The notes under the pieces are model-generated. The model was given only the letters and a program-made list of their open reading frames with translations, ran no database searches and had not been told where the DNA came from. A DNA stretch of 55,374 nt from Burkholderia sp. E7m39 (GTDB lineage: Bacteria > Pseudomonadota > Gammaproteobacteria > Burkholderiales > Burkholderiaceae), in the NCBI GenBank assembly GCA_001319865.1, contig BBSL01000283.1, positions 1-55,374 of the forward strand, read 5' to 3'. The translations under genes and the position numbers were made by a program. Shown piece after piece: positions 43,657-52,904 of the stretch; within the stretch, counting starts at the first letter, position 1, and each line of letters begins with the position of its first letter.

Positions 43657-44232
43657 TTGAAAACAGGTGTACTCGCTGATGTCGGCGGCTGGGTGCTCGG
43701 CAACGCGCTGCGCGAACTCGCCGCGTGGCGTCAGGCGGGGGCGACGAAGCTGGGCGTGTCGGTAAACGTGTCGGCGCGGCAACTGGGCAGCGAGCAGATC
43801 GTCGGCGAAGTGGAGCGCGCGCTCAGGCAGCACGGCACTCCGCCCTGCAAGCTCGAAATCGAGCTGACTGAAACCGCGCTGATGAAAAATCCGACGCTGG
43901 CGCAAAAGACGATCGTCGAACTCAAGCGTCTGGCCGTGCGCATCGCCATCGACGATTTCGGCACGGGCTATTCGAGTCTGATGTATCCGCCGGATTTCGA
44001 GCCGCATACGCTGAAAATCGACGGGCATTTCACGTCGAAAATCGATCGTGATCCGACCACGCAGATCATCGTCGAAGGCATCATCGGCCTCGCGCGCAAG
44101 CTGGGCATCAAGGTGATCGCGGAAGGCGTCGAGCAGGCGGCGCAGCGCCAGATGCTGCGCCAGGCGAATTGCGACTACGTGCAGGGCTACCTGCTCAGCC
44201 AGCCGCAGGTGCCCGAAGGGCTGATGAAGTAA
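43657..44232 (+). pseudogene. 5'-truncated EAL-domain (c-di-GMP phosphodiesterase) gene
   Basis: About 190 codons corresponding to the C-terminal three-quarters of an EAL domain. VSVNVSARQL, LEIELTETALM, IDDFGTGYSSL, TLKIDGHF, KVIAEGVE and the terminal QGYLLSQP are present. The frame begins at TG-VLADVGGWVLGNAL, so the first 60-70 residues with the EAL motif and substrate-binding part are absent. No start codon or ribosome-binding site exists at the boundary (the only in-frame candidate is TTG 43657). Upstream sequence in all frames is unrelated. It is catalytically dead as it stands. Confidence 0.8.
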
Positions 44233-44248
44233 GCGCGAGCGGCGTGCG

Positions 44249-45358
44249 TCAGAAGCGGTGCCGCAAGCCCGCGCCGATCAGCACCTGGTTGTGGCTCGAC
44301 GACGGATCGGCCGAATTGATGACGGCCGGCGCGCCCGACGAAGCGCGCTGGTAGATCGCTTCCAGATAGGTGTCCGTGCGCTTGGAGAACTGGTAGTCGG
44401 CCTGCACGCCGCCGTTGTGCCAGTGCGAGCCCGATCCCTTCGTGTACGCGTACGAGCCCGCCAGCGCGACGCTCGGCGTCAACTGGTAGACGCCGTTGAG
44501 CTCGTAGTTCGAAAAGCCGATCGACGGCGCGCTGTCGCCCGTATCGATCACGGTCACGCCGGTGTAGGTGGAGCGCGACCAGGCGGCCGCCATCGTCAGG
44601 TCGCCGATCGCGTAGCTCACGCCGAAGCCGTACGTGTTCTGTGTCTGGACAGCGGCTTCAAAGACATCGGTCACGCTCGGCAGCACGGCGGCATCGTAGG
44701 CGCCCGTCGACGAATTGCCGCGCCCGTTCGCGTGCAGATACGCCGCGCCCGCATTCAACGCACCGTTCTGATAGCTCGCGCCGAAACTGTACGCACGGTT
44801 GTTCGCAAACTGCCCCGCCGCATTCGAGAATGCGTACATGCCGCCCAACGTCAGGCCGCCGAACGACGGACTCGCGTACTTCACCGAATTCGCCGCGAGG
44901 TAAGTGTTGTTGGCGTTGTCGTTGTCGAACGGATGAGCGAAAGCGGTACCGCCCGTGCCGCCCGTCAGCGTGAACGGCGCGAAGTAATCGTGGATCAGAT
45001 CGTACTGATGGCCGAGCGTGAGCGTGCCCGCCTTGTCGCTGCCGAGACCGACGTAGTACGGATGGTCGTTGAGCATCTCGCCCGACGTGACGGAAAAGCC
45101 GCGCTCGAGCCGGAAAATCGCGCGATAACCGCCACCCAGATCTTCGATGCCCTGCAAGCCCCAGTAGCTGCCGTCGACGAGACCCGTCGTGGCCTGCCAT
45201 TGCGAATGTCCGCCGACGTTGCTCAGATACGCGAGGCCCGTGTCCAGTTCGCCGTACATCGAAATGCTGCTTTGCGCCTGCGCGTTGGGCCCGAGTGCGA
45301 GAAGGATGGCGCCTGCGGCGGCCGCTACGGCTGTCTTGTTGGTTTTATTTGCGGACAT
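44249..45358 (-). CDS. Gram-negative general porin
   Basis: A 369-residue trimeric-porin family protein: signal peptide ending AQA, mature SSISMYGELDTGLAYLSNVG, alternating hydrophobic strands, an LERGFSV segment typical of loop 3 approach, and the terminal aromatic residue in GLRHRF needed for outer-membrane insertion. This Porin_4 type is very common in Burkholderia and Paraburkholderia. It allows diffusion of small solutes; selectivity is unknown. GAGAAG lies before the ATG, and the 297 bases upstream presumably hold its promoter. Confidence 0.93.
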   Translation of the reverse strand: MSANKTNKTAVAAAAGAILLALGPNAQAQSSISMYGELDTGLAYLSNVGGHSQWQATTGLVDGSYWGLQGIEDLGGGYRAIFRLERGFSVTSGEMLNDHPYYVGLGSDKAGTLTLGHQYDLIHDYFAPFTLTGGTGGTAFAHPFDNDNANNTYLAANSVKYASPSFGGLTLGGMYAFSNAAGQFANNRAYSFGASYQNGALNAGAAYLHANGRGNSSTGAYDAAVLPSVTDVFEAAVQTQNTYGFGVSYAIGDLTMAAAWSRSTYTGVTVIDTGDSAPSIGFSNYELNGVYQLTPSVALAGSYAYTKGSGSHWHNGGVQADYQFSKRTDTYLEAIYQRASSGAPAVINSADPSSSHNQVLIGAGLRHRF

Positions 45359-45655
45359 GCTTGGCTTCTCGAGGTTGAGTCGTTCGATCCAGAAGGCGAC
45401 TTTTTATAAGAACGACAGCCACATGCACAAGTGGTGCGCGTCAACACCGCGGCGCATCCGCTTCGTCAACCAGATTACAGATTGCAAAAAAACTGATGTT
45501 CGGTTTGCGTGCGACAGAAGTAGTCGCATCAAAACCGATGACCGCGCCGTCGTGCCCCGCGGCAGGATCGCCGCCACGCCCGTCCGGGCGAAATCTTCCG
45601 CACAGCGTAACTCCATCTCGCGCCGTCAGCGTTGTTTTCGTGCGACGCAAAAACC

Positions 45656-48600
45656 TCATTGAATGGAAGCCGCACCGAGGCCGAATGTGCTACGCAAATG
45701 GTCGTGCAGCGCGGCGGCGCGCGCGGCGTGGGCGGGTGTCCATTGCGGCTGGCCGTCGCAGAGATATTGAAGCTCGCGGCATTGCGCGGCGAGCGCCGCT
45801 TCCTGCGCAACCAGGAAGCCGCCCGCCGCGCCGTGCGCCCACGCGCGCAAAGCCTTCACGTCCCCGCTTTCGATGATCGACGCAAGTTTGGGCAGATCCG
45901 TCGCCAGATACGCCTTGAGCATCTGCATGAAGCGGGCTTTGTCGGCGGGATCGAGGGCGGGCGCGGTGTCGTCGGGCGGCGGCGGTTCGTGAGGGACGCG
46001 GGCCGCATCATTCGAAGCGGCGGGCGCGATGGTGTCGGTTGTGCCGGCGGTTGCGGTGTCGGTCGCGGTGTCGCTTGCGCCGGTTGCGCCGCCCGTTGCG
46101 GGGTCGTCTGCCGCGCCGGTTTCGGCCGGCCGCGCGCGCAGTCCCAGAGCCAGCAGCGCGGTTTCCACCTGCCGCAGCGACGCCGGCTTCGGCACGTAGG
46201 CGGCAAAGCCGCGCCGCCGCCATTCGTCGATCTGCTCGGCGGACGCCACCGCGCTGAACGCCAGCACGGGCAGATGCGGATGCGATTGCCGCAACGCCTC
46301 CATCAGCGCGTAACCGTCCATGATCGGCATATGGATGTCCGTCAGCACAAGGTCCGCTTCCGTCTGCCTGAGCCGCAGCAACGCTTCCCGGCCGTCGGCG
46401 GCGAGCATCGGCTCGCAGCCGAGCGCGGTCAGTTGCTCGGAGATCAGCGTCTGGTTCAGCGGATTGTCCTCGGCGACCAGCACCCGCAAGCCCTTCAGCG
46501 ACGGATCGGCGGCGCGCTCGTCGGCAGCGGATGCGGCGGGCGGCGCCTCGACGGGCGGCTCGACGCCCGTCAACTGCTCGATGCACGCGAATATCGCGTC
46601 GTGGCTGAATTCCGTCACCTCGAACACGCCTACGGCGCGCGCTGCCGGACGATGCTGCCCGCTGCGCGTCAGCCAGACGATCGGCACGGCCTGGATCGCG
46701 CGCAACGCGGCAATCGTGCCGAGGTCGTATTCGCCCGTGACGATCACAAACGCAGGACGATGCACGCGCAGCCAGGCTTCCGCCGCCGCCACCGATGTCA
46801 CGCTGCTGGCCATCCAGCCCGCGTAGGCCAGCATGTCGTCGAGCACGGTGGCCGAGCCGGCCTCCTGACAGAGCACGAGCGCGCTGCCGCGCGGCTCGCG
46901 CGACGAATCGGGAGCCCCCGCCGCGAGCGCTTCGGCGGCCGGTTCGAGGGGAATCGACACGGTGAACGCGCTGCCGAGGCCCGGCACGCTCTCGACGCCG
47001 ATCTTGCCGCCCATCAGCTCGCACAGCCGCGCGCAGATCGACAGGCCGAGCCCCGTGCCGCCGTACCGGCTCGACGACGTCGGTTCCGCCTGCACGAACG
47101 GATTGAAGATTCGCGCGACGAGCGCCGAATCCATGCCGATACCCGAGTCGATCACGCGGCACATCAGCACCGGCCGGTCGTGCACATCGGGCTCGACATG
47201 CGCCGACAACGTGATCTTGCCGCTCGACGTGAACTTGAACGCGTTCGACAGCAGGTTGTTGACGATCTGCACGACCCGCGCGCGATCGCCGCGCAGCGGG
47301 CGATACAGCGTCGGCGACAGATGCGCGTAAAAGCGCAGCGGCCGCCCCGCCGTCAGCGGCGCGTACGACAGCGCCAGGTTTTCGAGGTCTTCGACGGGCC
47401 TGAAGGTTTCCGGCAACAGCTTCATCTTGCCCGCGCCGATCTTCGAAAAATCGAGGATGTCGTTGACGATGTGGCGCAGCCCGTCCGCTGCCGCGCCCAC
47501 CGCGCGCAGCCGCTGCTGGTGTGCGTCGAGGCCGGGCGTCATCGACAGCAGTTCGAGATTGCCGAGCAGCGCGTTCAGCGGCGTGCGGATCTCGTGGCTC
47601 ATCGCGGCGAAGAAGCTGGTCTGCGCGTTCATCATCGCTTCCGTTTCGCGCTGCGCCGCGCGAATCTGCTGGCCGAGCGCGTGCCGCACGGTCACGTCGA
47701 GCAGCGCGCAGAACAGCACGTCCTCGCCCTGATAGCGCGCGGCGCCGTAGCTGATCTGCAGGTATTGCGTGTCGGGCTTGTCCGCGTCGGCGGGCTCGAC
47801 GGGCAGCGCGGTGACGATGAATTCGGCGAACTTGCCGAGGCGCGTGGCGCCCGCTTCGTGCGCGTTGCGCTCCTTGAAGGCGGCCGCGATGTGCGCGGGC
47901 AGCGCCGCCGGCGCATCGGCGACGTGCAGCAGTTCGCGCGCGAGCTGGTTCGACGTCAGGATATGGAAGTCGCGCTGCCGCACGATGCACAGTCCGACGG
48001 GCGTCGCGGCAACCAGAATGTGATTGATCGTTTCGCTTTCGAGCGCGCGCATCGCCTCCTCGTTGGAGCGGCGCAGCAGCTTCAGCCCCCAGAACTTCGC
48101 GGTGACGATCACGGCGAGCGCCGCCAGCAGCGCCACGCCGACAATCGCGCCGAGCTGCCAGCGCAGCGCGCCGATCACGTCGCCCCACGACAGATGGCAG
48201 ATCAGCGACGACGTATTGCTCACGGGCACGGTGAACACGACGCCGTCAGCCGAGTAGCGCGGCGTGTCGGACGGAAGGCTGGCGGCGCGCAGCATCAGTT
48301 CGCGTGAGGTGTCGGCGTCGACGGGCGGCTGCGTCTTGATGACGCCGCGGCTGCCGGCCAGCACCAGCGTCCCTTCGTGCGGCGTGCGCGCGGGCACGTT
48401 GAAGAACTGATCGAGCGGCTCGACGATGGCGATCAGCGCGACAGGCGTCTCGCCCGCGTAGTACGCGGTGACGGCGATCATGGCGGGCGCGCCGAGCAGC
48501 GGATCGCGGTATGGTCCCGCCAGCACGTAGGCTCCCTTCGCCGGCGCGCGCGCGCCCGTGTGCGCGAGCACGCTGCGCTCGAGCGAATCGCGCAGCGTGC

Positions 48601-49198
48601 CGATCAGTGCGGGCGCGAGCGGCGGCGCGTGCGGGTCCGTCGCAGGCGAGAGCCCCGGCATCAGCGCCGCATAGTCTTCCGTCAGTCCGACGATCTCCGC
48701 CCGGTACGACACGTCGAACGCGACGCGTGTGGTGAGCGTCGACGTCGCGGCGGAAGCCAGCCGCCACAGATTCGCGTTCACGCTCTCGCCCCAGCGCGCG
48801 CGAGTCGCGTCCGACACCAGCAGGTCGTAGCTGGCGTTCGCTGCCGATCCGACGGCCACGCCCGTCTGGCGCACCGCGTCCTCGATGTCCGCGGGCACGC
48901 GCTGGACTTCGTCCGTGTTGGCGTAGTAGGCGACCGTCAGCGCCGCGCGGCGCAGAAACGACTCTCCACGATGGATCGACACCGAGAAATTCGCCGCATC
49001 CTGCGCGCGGATGCTGCGCATGTAGTCGACGTATTTGCCGATCGCGAGCACCGACAGCAACGACGCCGACACCACGAGAATGACGAGCACCACCGCGATG
49101 GTCGCCAGATAGAGACGACGCTGCCGCCGCGCGTAGCGTGACAGCGTCGCGAAGCCTTCAGCCAGCGATTCCTGCGTGCGATCGAGTAGGTTTTGCAT
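45656..49198 (-). CDS. Hybrid sensor histidine kinase with receiver and HPt domains (RcsC/EvgS-like layout)
   Basis: 1180 residues. Membrane segment 1 (about 28-53) and membrane segment 2 (about 350-375) flank a periplasmic sensor of about 300 residues, followed by a PAS-like linker. The kinase core has H535 in SHEIRTPLNALLGNLELL, with ATPase boxes NNLLSNAFKFT, DSGIGM and GGTGLGLSI. A degenerate receiver-like domain lacks the phosphorylatable Asp. A full receiver has D954 in LTDIHMPIMDGY, and an HPt-like C-terminus has H1122 in AWAHGAAGG. The alanine/threonine-rich linker (about 1015-1060) is low complexity. No response-regulator gene is adjacent, so its partner must be elsewhere. ATG 49198 is preferred over an upstream start at 49318. 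Confidence 0.9.
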   Translation of the reverse strand: MQNLLDRTQESLAEGFATLSRYARRQRRLYLATIAVVLVILVVSASLLSVLAIGKYVDYMRSIRAQDAANFSVSIHRGESFLRRAALTVAYYANTDEVQRVPADIEDAVRQTGVAVGSAANASYDLLVSDATRARWGESVNANLWRLASAATSTLTTRVAFDVSYRAEIVGLTEDYAALMPGLSPATDPHAPPLAPALIGTLRDSLERSVLAHTGARAPAKGAYVLAGPYRDPLLGAPAMIAVTAYYAGETPVALIAIVEPLDQFFNVPARTPHEGTLVLAGSRGVIKTQPPVDADTSRELMLRAASLPSDTPRYSADGVVFTVPVSNTSSLICHLSWGDVIGALRWQLGAIVGVALLAALAVIVTAKFWGLKLLRRSNEEAMRALESETINHILVAATPVGLCIVRQRDFHILTSNQLARELLHVADAPAALPAHIAAAFKERNAHEAGATRLGKFAEFIVTALPVEPADADKPDTQYLQISYGAARYQGEDVLFCALLDVTVRHALGQQIRAAQRETEAMMNAQTSFFAAMSHEIRTPLNALLGNLELLSMTPGLDAHQQRLRAVGAAADGLRHIVNDILDFSKIGAGKMKLLPETFRPVEDLENLALSYAPLTAGRPLRFYAHLSPTLYRPLRGDRARVVQIVNNLLSNAFKFTSSGKITLSAHVEPDVHDRPVLMCRVIDSGIGMDSALVARIFNPFVQAEPTSSSRYGGTGLGLSICARLCELMGGKIGVESVPGLGSAFTVSIPLEPAAEALAAGAPDSSREPRGSALVLCQEAGSATVLDDMLAYAGWMASSVTSVAAAEAWLRVHRPAFVIVTGEYDLGTIAALRAIQAVPIVWLTRSGQHRPAARAVGVFEVTEFSHDAIFACIEQLTGVEPPVEAPPAASAADERAADPSLKGLRVLVAEDNPLNQTLISEQLTALGCEPMLAADGREALLRLRQTEADLVLTDIHMPIMDGYALMEALRQSHPHLPVLAFSAVASAEQIDEWRRRGFAAYVPKPASLRQVETALLALGLRARPAETGAADDPATGGATGASDTATDTATAGTTDTIAPAASNDAARVPHEPPPPDDTAPALDPADKARFMQMLKAYLATDLPKLASIIESGDVKALRAWAHGAAGGFLVAQEAALAAQCRELQYLCDGQPQWTPAHAARAAALHDHLRSTFGLGAASIQ

Positions 49199-49497
49199 AC
49201 AGTCGCGCCTCGTGGGTTCGCAGGCCGCATCGAAGGCGGGTCGGTGCGCGCCGTTGACGGGCTGCTTCGTGAACCGGTCGGTCTGCGGGACGTTCGCGCG
49301 AGGCGTGGCCGCACGCAATGCGCAGGCAAAGCCCCGATGAAAACGAGTCTAGGTGGTTTGCCGCGCCGGGCAATCCGTCTAAACATTGATTGCGCCCCGG
49401 CGCGCAGCCTGACGGGCCGGGCCGCCAACGACGCGCCGCGCAACTCTGTGTTATCGGCGCGCCTCGCGCTTACCTGAGTCAAATACCAGGAAAACCC
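49199..49497. other. Divergent intergenic region, kinase and Aer-like receptor
   Basis: About 300 bases between divergent genes. Apart from the sigma-28 promoter that starts at 49498, I see no hairpin or frame with coding character. The kinase promoter should lie here but is not evident. Confidence 0.4.
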
Positions 49498-49524
49498 TAA
49501 AGCCTCAAGGGTCTCGGCCGATAA
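49498..49524 (+). promoter_or_regulatory. Sigma-28 (FliA) promoter of the Aer-like receptor gene
   Basis: TAAAGCCT (49498-49505), an 11-base spacer, and GCCGATAA (49517-49524) match the flagellar consensus TAAAGTTT-N11-GCCGATAA at 14 of 16 positions. It lies about 58 bases before the ATG. Confidence 0.88.
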
Positions 49525-49582
49525 AGTTGACAGAACCATTCGGATGCCCGGCATCCGGCAGTCCAACGAACGTCAGAAGGTC

Positions 49583-51223
49583 ATGCGCAATAATCAGCCT
49601 GTTTCCCAGAACGAGTACGACTACCCGTCGTCGCAGATGCTCGTATCCGCGACCGACCTCAAAGGCAAGATCCAGTACTGCAACCCCGCCTTCATCGCCG
49701 TGTCGGGGTACTCGCGCGACGAACTGATCGGCCAGCCGCACAACCTGATCCGCCATCCCGACATGCCCGCCGAAGCGTTCGCCGATCTGTGGACGACGAT
49801 CCGCGCCGGCCGCCCATGGACAGCGCTCGTCAAGAACCGGCGCAAGAACGGAGACCACTACTGGGTGCGCGCGAGCGTCACGCCCGTCGTCGAGAACGGC
49901 GTGCCCGTCGGCTACCTGAGCGTGCGCACCAAGCCGCAGCGAGACGAAGTGCGCGAAGCGGACGCGCTGTACGCGAAGATACGCGCGGGCGCGGCGCGCG
50001 GCGTGCGCCTGCGGCAAGGCGTCGTGGTGCGCACGGGCGTGGCGGGCCGGCTGCAGGCGCTGATGCATCTGCCCGTGGCGCTGCGCGCCACCATCGGCTA
50101 CATGGTCGCGCCCGTCGCGCTGCTCGCGGCGGGCCTCGCGGCCTGGAGCGGCACGCCGCCGCTGCCGTTCTGGATCGCCTTCGGCGTGACGGCGGCGGCG
50201 GGCGCCGGCTCGGCGCTGCTGTTGTCGCGCCATCTCGGCCAGCCCGTCGGCGCGATGGCGTCGTTCGCCACGCGCATGGCTGCGGGCGACCTGACGGTCG
50301 ATCTGACAATCGAGCGCCGCGACGATCTCGGCGACGTGCTCGATGCGCTCAACCAGCTGAAAGCGAATCTCACCGCGATCGTCTTCGACGTGCGCGCGCA
50401 GATCGGCGGCATGCTCGACGCCGCGCACGAAATCTCGACGGGCAATCTGGATCTCGCGCGCCGCACCGAAATGCAGGCGGCGTCGCTGGAAGAAACGGCG
50501 GCGACGATGGAGCAGCTGACCACCACCGTGCAGGCAAACGCCGACGCCACCGTGCGCGCGCTCGATCTCGCCAAGGACGCGCAGGCGGCCGCCGCGCTCG
50601 GCGGCACGGTCGCGCAGCAGGTCGAGCAGACGATGGCGGGCATCACGCAGGCTTCGCGGCGCATTTCGGACATCACGGGCGTGATCGACGGCATCGCGTT
50701 CCAGACCAACATTCTTGCCCTCAATGCCGCCGTCGAGGCGGCGCGCGCGGGCGAGGCGGGCCGCTCGTTCGCGGTCGTCGCGGGCGAGGTGCGCATGCTC
50801 GCGCAGCGGTGCGCGGCTTCGGCGAAGGAAATCAAGCAGGTGGTCGACACGACGGTGAACGAGGTCGCGCAAGGCACCGAGCTCGTCGCGCGCACGACGG
50901 CGCAGATGGCCGTCATTGGTGAGGCGGTGACGCGCGTGTCGTCGCTGATCGTCGAGGTGGCCAACGCCAGCAGCGAACAGGCCGACGGCATCAGCCAGGT
51001 CAATCAGGCCGTGTCGCACCTGGACAGCGCGACGCAGCAGAACGCCGCGCTGGTCGAGCAGGCCGCCGCGACGGCGCAGCGTCTGGCCGAACAGGCCGAC
51101 GTGCTCGACGAAGCCGTGCGCCTGTTCACGGTGGCGGGCGCGCCCACCACGCGCGGCGCGACCAGCAAGCCGACGCCCGTTCGTGCCGCGCGCATGGCCG
51201 TCGAAGAGGATGCATTGATCTGA
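49583..51223 (+). CDS. Aer-like PAS-domain chemoreceptor
   Basis: 546 residues beginning [17 protein letters not shown], the usual start of Aer-type energy-taxis receptors. The PAS domain (about 15-120, [29 protein letters not shown]) would bind FAD and report respiratory redox state. A hydrophobic hairpin (about 160-215) anchors it without a periplasmic sensor. HAMP and the signalling hairpin ([20 protein letters not shown]) follow. ATG 49583 is chosen by homology; an ATG at 49544 adds 13 unconserved residues. The sigma-28 promoter places it in the flagellar/chemotaxis regulon. Confidence 0.92.
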   Translation: MRNNQPVSQNEYDYPSSQMLVSATDLKGKIQYCNPAFIAVSGYSRDELIGQPHNLIRHPDMPAEAFADLWTTIRAGRPWTALVKNRRKNGDHYWVRASVTPVVENGVPVGYLSVRTKPQRDEVREADALYAKIRAGAARGVRLRQGVVVRTGVAGRLQALMHLPVALRATIGYMVAPVALLAAGLAAWSGTPPLPFWIAFGVTAAAGAGSALLLSRHLGQPVGAMASFATRMAAGDLTVDLTIERRDDLGDVLDALNQLKANLTAIVFDVRAQIGGMLDAAHEISTGNLDLARRTEMQAASLEETAATMEQLTTTVQANADATVRALDLAKDAQAAAALGGTVAQQVEQTMAGITQASRRISDITGVIDGIAFQTNILALNAAVEAARAGEAGRSFAVVAGEVRMLAQRCAASAKEIKQVVDTTVNEVAQGTELVARTTAQMAVIGEAVTRVSSLIVEVANASSEQADGISQVNQAVSHLDSATQQNAALVEQAAATAQRLAEQADVLDEAVRLFTVAGAPTTRGATSKPTPVRAARMAVEEDALI

Positions 51224-51336
51224 CAGATCATCGTTAGCCCCATCTCGACAACGCGCAATTGGCCAATAAAGATACTTCCGTCAGCGCCCAGGTTTGTGTG
51301 CGGGCCGGCTGACCCGAGTAACAACGGCGTTTAAGC

Positions 51337-51366
51337 AGCCCGTCCCAACCGGACGGGCTATTTTTT
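51337..51366 (+). terminator. Rho-independent terminator of the Aer-like gene
   Basis: Perfect arms AGCCCGTCC (51337-51345) and GGACGGGCT (51351-51359) with a 5-base loop are followed by A and six T. It lies about 115 bases after the receptor stop codon and before the convergent ogt gene. Confidence 0.93.
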
Positions 51367-51418
51367 ATCTGCGCGCCGCGTTTGCGCCCGCGCCCGCGTG
51401 ACGCGCTTCACGCCTGCG

Positions 51419-51940
51419 TCAACCGACGGCCAGCAGTTCCAGTTGCCGTGGCGCCTTCGACATCGGCCGCTCGAGTTCCAGCAGCGCTCTCTTCCGATGC
51501 AAACCGCCCGCGTAGCCCGTCAGGTCGCCCGCGCTGGAAATCACGCGGTGACACGGCACGACGATCGACAGCGGATTGCGCCCGTTGGCCGCGCCGACCG
51601 CGCGCGACGCCGACAGCGGCATGCCGAGGCGTTGCGCGATGCCGCCATAGCTGGCCGTTTCACCGTACGGAATCTGCACCAGTTGTTCCCAGACGTCGCG
51701 CTGGAACGGGCTGCCCAGCATCCGCAGCCGCAGCGTGAACTGCTGGCGCTCGCCCGCGAAATATTCCACGAGCTGTTCGCGCGCGGCGAGCAGCACGTGC
51801 GCGGAACTGTCGGCGGCGAGCGCGCCGTCGGCGGCGGGAAAATACTTCTGGCCGACGAAGTACACGCCCGTCAGCGCGTCGTCTTCCGCGCGCAGCAGAA
51901 TGTCGCCGAGCGGGCTCGGCATCGACATGCATTGCTTCAT
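51419..51940 (-). CDS. ogt: Methylated-DNA--protein-cysteine methyltransferase
   Basis: A 173-residue suicide DNA-repair enzyme that removes O6-alkyl groups from guanine. The active-site motif is VVPCHRV (Cys130); the helix-turn-helix segment PYGETASYGGIAQRLG and the arginine finger in SASRAVGAANGRNP are intact. An N-terminal RNase-H-like domain precedes them. Length matches Ogt. GGAGGG lies before the ATG. The gene is monocistronic. Confidence 0.95.
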   Translation of the reverse strand: MKQCMSMPSPLGDILLRAEDDALTGVYFVGQKYFPAADGALAADSSAHVLLAAREQLVEYFAGERQQFTLRLRMLGSPFQRDVWEQLVQIPYGETASYGGIAQRLGMPLSASRAVGAANGRNPLSIVVPCHRVISSAGDLTGYAGGLHRKRALLELERPMSKAPRQLELLAVG

Positions 51941-52354
51941 GAGACCCTCCTGCTGATCCGATGAACCACTTTAGCGCACGGCGCGGCGCGACGGCCTCCC
52001 GCTTCTTGCGGTCATTGCGGTCATTGCCGTCATCTTTCTGGTTGCAAACACACGCACGCGTCATGGTCGTGACAGCCGTTCGACGCGGGGCGCGCATATG
52101 CATCGGATGCGTGCATGGCGCCCTTCGACGGTGCCCGAAAAACGCGCCGCCAGCCCTCGGAAAAGCCGGCACGCGCCGCCCGAAGCCGCACCAGGCCTGC
52201 GTTTGCGCTCAGCGCCGCGTCCCGTCGAGGCACTGCGCGCGCCGCGTTCGCATAATCGGACGAGTGTGAGCGACACGCGACAGACGCCGTATGCGCACTG
52301 CCCTTACAATGCCTGTTCGGCAACGTTGTTCAATCACGCAAGAGGGAATTTTCG
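51941..52354. promoter_or_regulatory. Intergenic region with a -10-like element
   Basis: 414 bases between divergent genes, mostly GC-rich with arginine-rich spurious frames. TACAAT at 52305-52310 is a plausible -10 for the gene starting at 52355; no good -35 is paired with it. Confidence 0.35.
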
Positions 52355-52606
52355 ATGCGCACCACCGGGTCTTCCGGGGCAATGGCCCTGCTCACCGAGC
52401 ACGACGACGAAACGGGGCGCGAGTTGCGCTCGCTGCGCCTCGAATCGACTGAAGACGGGAAAGGCATACTTCTGATCGAAGTCGATGAGCGCAAGCCGGG
52501 CATCCACCGCGAAGTGCGTTATGAAATCACACCGGCGGAACTGATTGCAGCCATTCGCGCGCACGGCGCCGAACTGCCGGGCGAGCAGCACAATCACCGC
52601 CAATAA
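52355..52606 (+). CDS. Small conserved hypothetical protein
   Basis: Eighty-three residues, acidic, with a beta-hairpin-like middle (GKGILLIEVDERKPGIHREV) and a C-terminal helix (TPAELIAAIRAHGAEL). No membrane segment or catalytic motif is visible. GAGGGAA lies upstream of the ATG and TACAAT near 52305 may be its -10. It resembles short hypothetical proteins of Burkholderiaceae; function unknown. Confidence 0.65.
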   Translation: MRTTGSSGAMALLTEHDDETGRELRSLRLESTEDGKGILLIEVDERKPGIHREVRYEITPAELIAAIRAHGAELPGEQHNHRQ

Positions 52607-52822
52607 CGCACAGCAGTCGACAGTCGCATCGCCACAGGCGCGCGGCGCAGATTCAACGGAGCGCCGCGACGCTTGTTTTTGCCGCAATCATCGCCATATT
52701 GCGAGTCTGGTCGAACGTCGCATGACGCTCGCCCGCCGCGCCGACATCTTCCCGTCGAAGATCGAGGCGGCACGCGGTTTTCCCGCTTTTTGGCAGTATC
52801 CCCGACGCGCAACGCACCTCTC

Positions 52823-52850
52823 TTGCACGCGTTGAAAATGCGTCCATAAT
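52823..52850 (+). promoter_or_regulatory. Candidate sigma-70 promoter of the DedA-rhodanese gene
   Basis: TTGCAC (52823-52828) and CATAAT (52845-52850) are 16 bp apart; transcription would start near 52857, about 48 bases before the ATG at 52905. Confidence 0.55.
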
Positions 52851-52904
52851 CTTTTAGTCCACTCTTGTCGTCTTCGGGGCCGAAACGGTCGCCAAAGTAA
52901 GCCG

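Noticed and set aside
45632..48307. An 891-codon plus-strand frame opposite the hybrid kinase
   Set aside because: Composition is that of a shadow frame; kinase motifs on the minus strand are complete.
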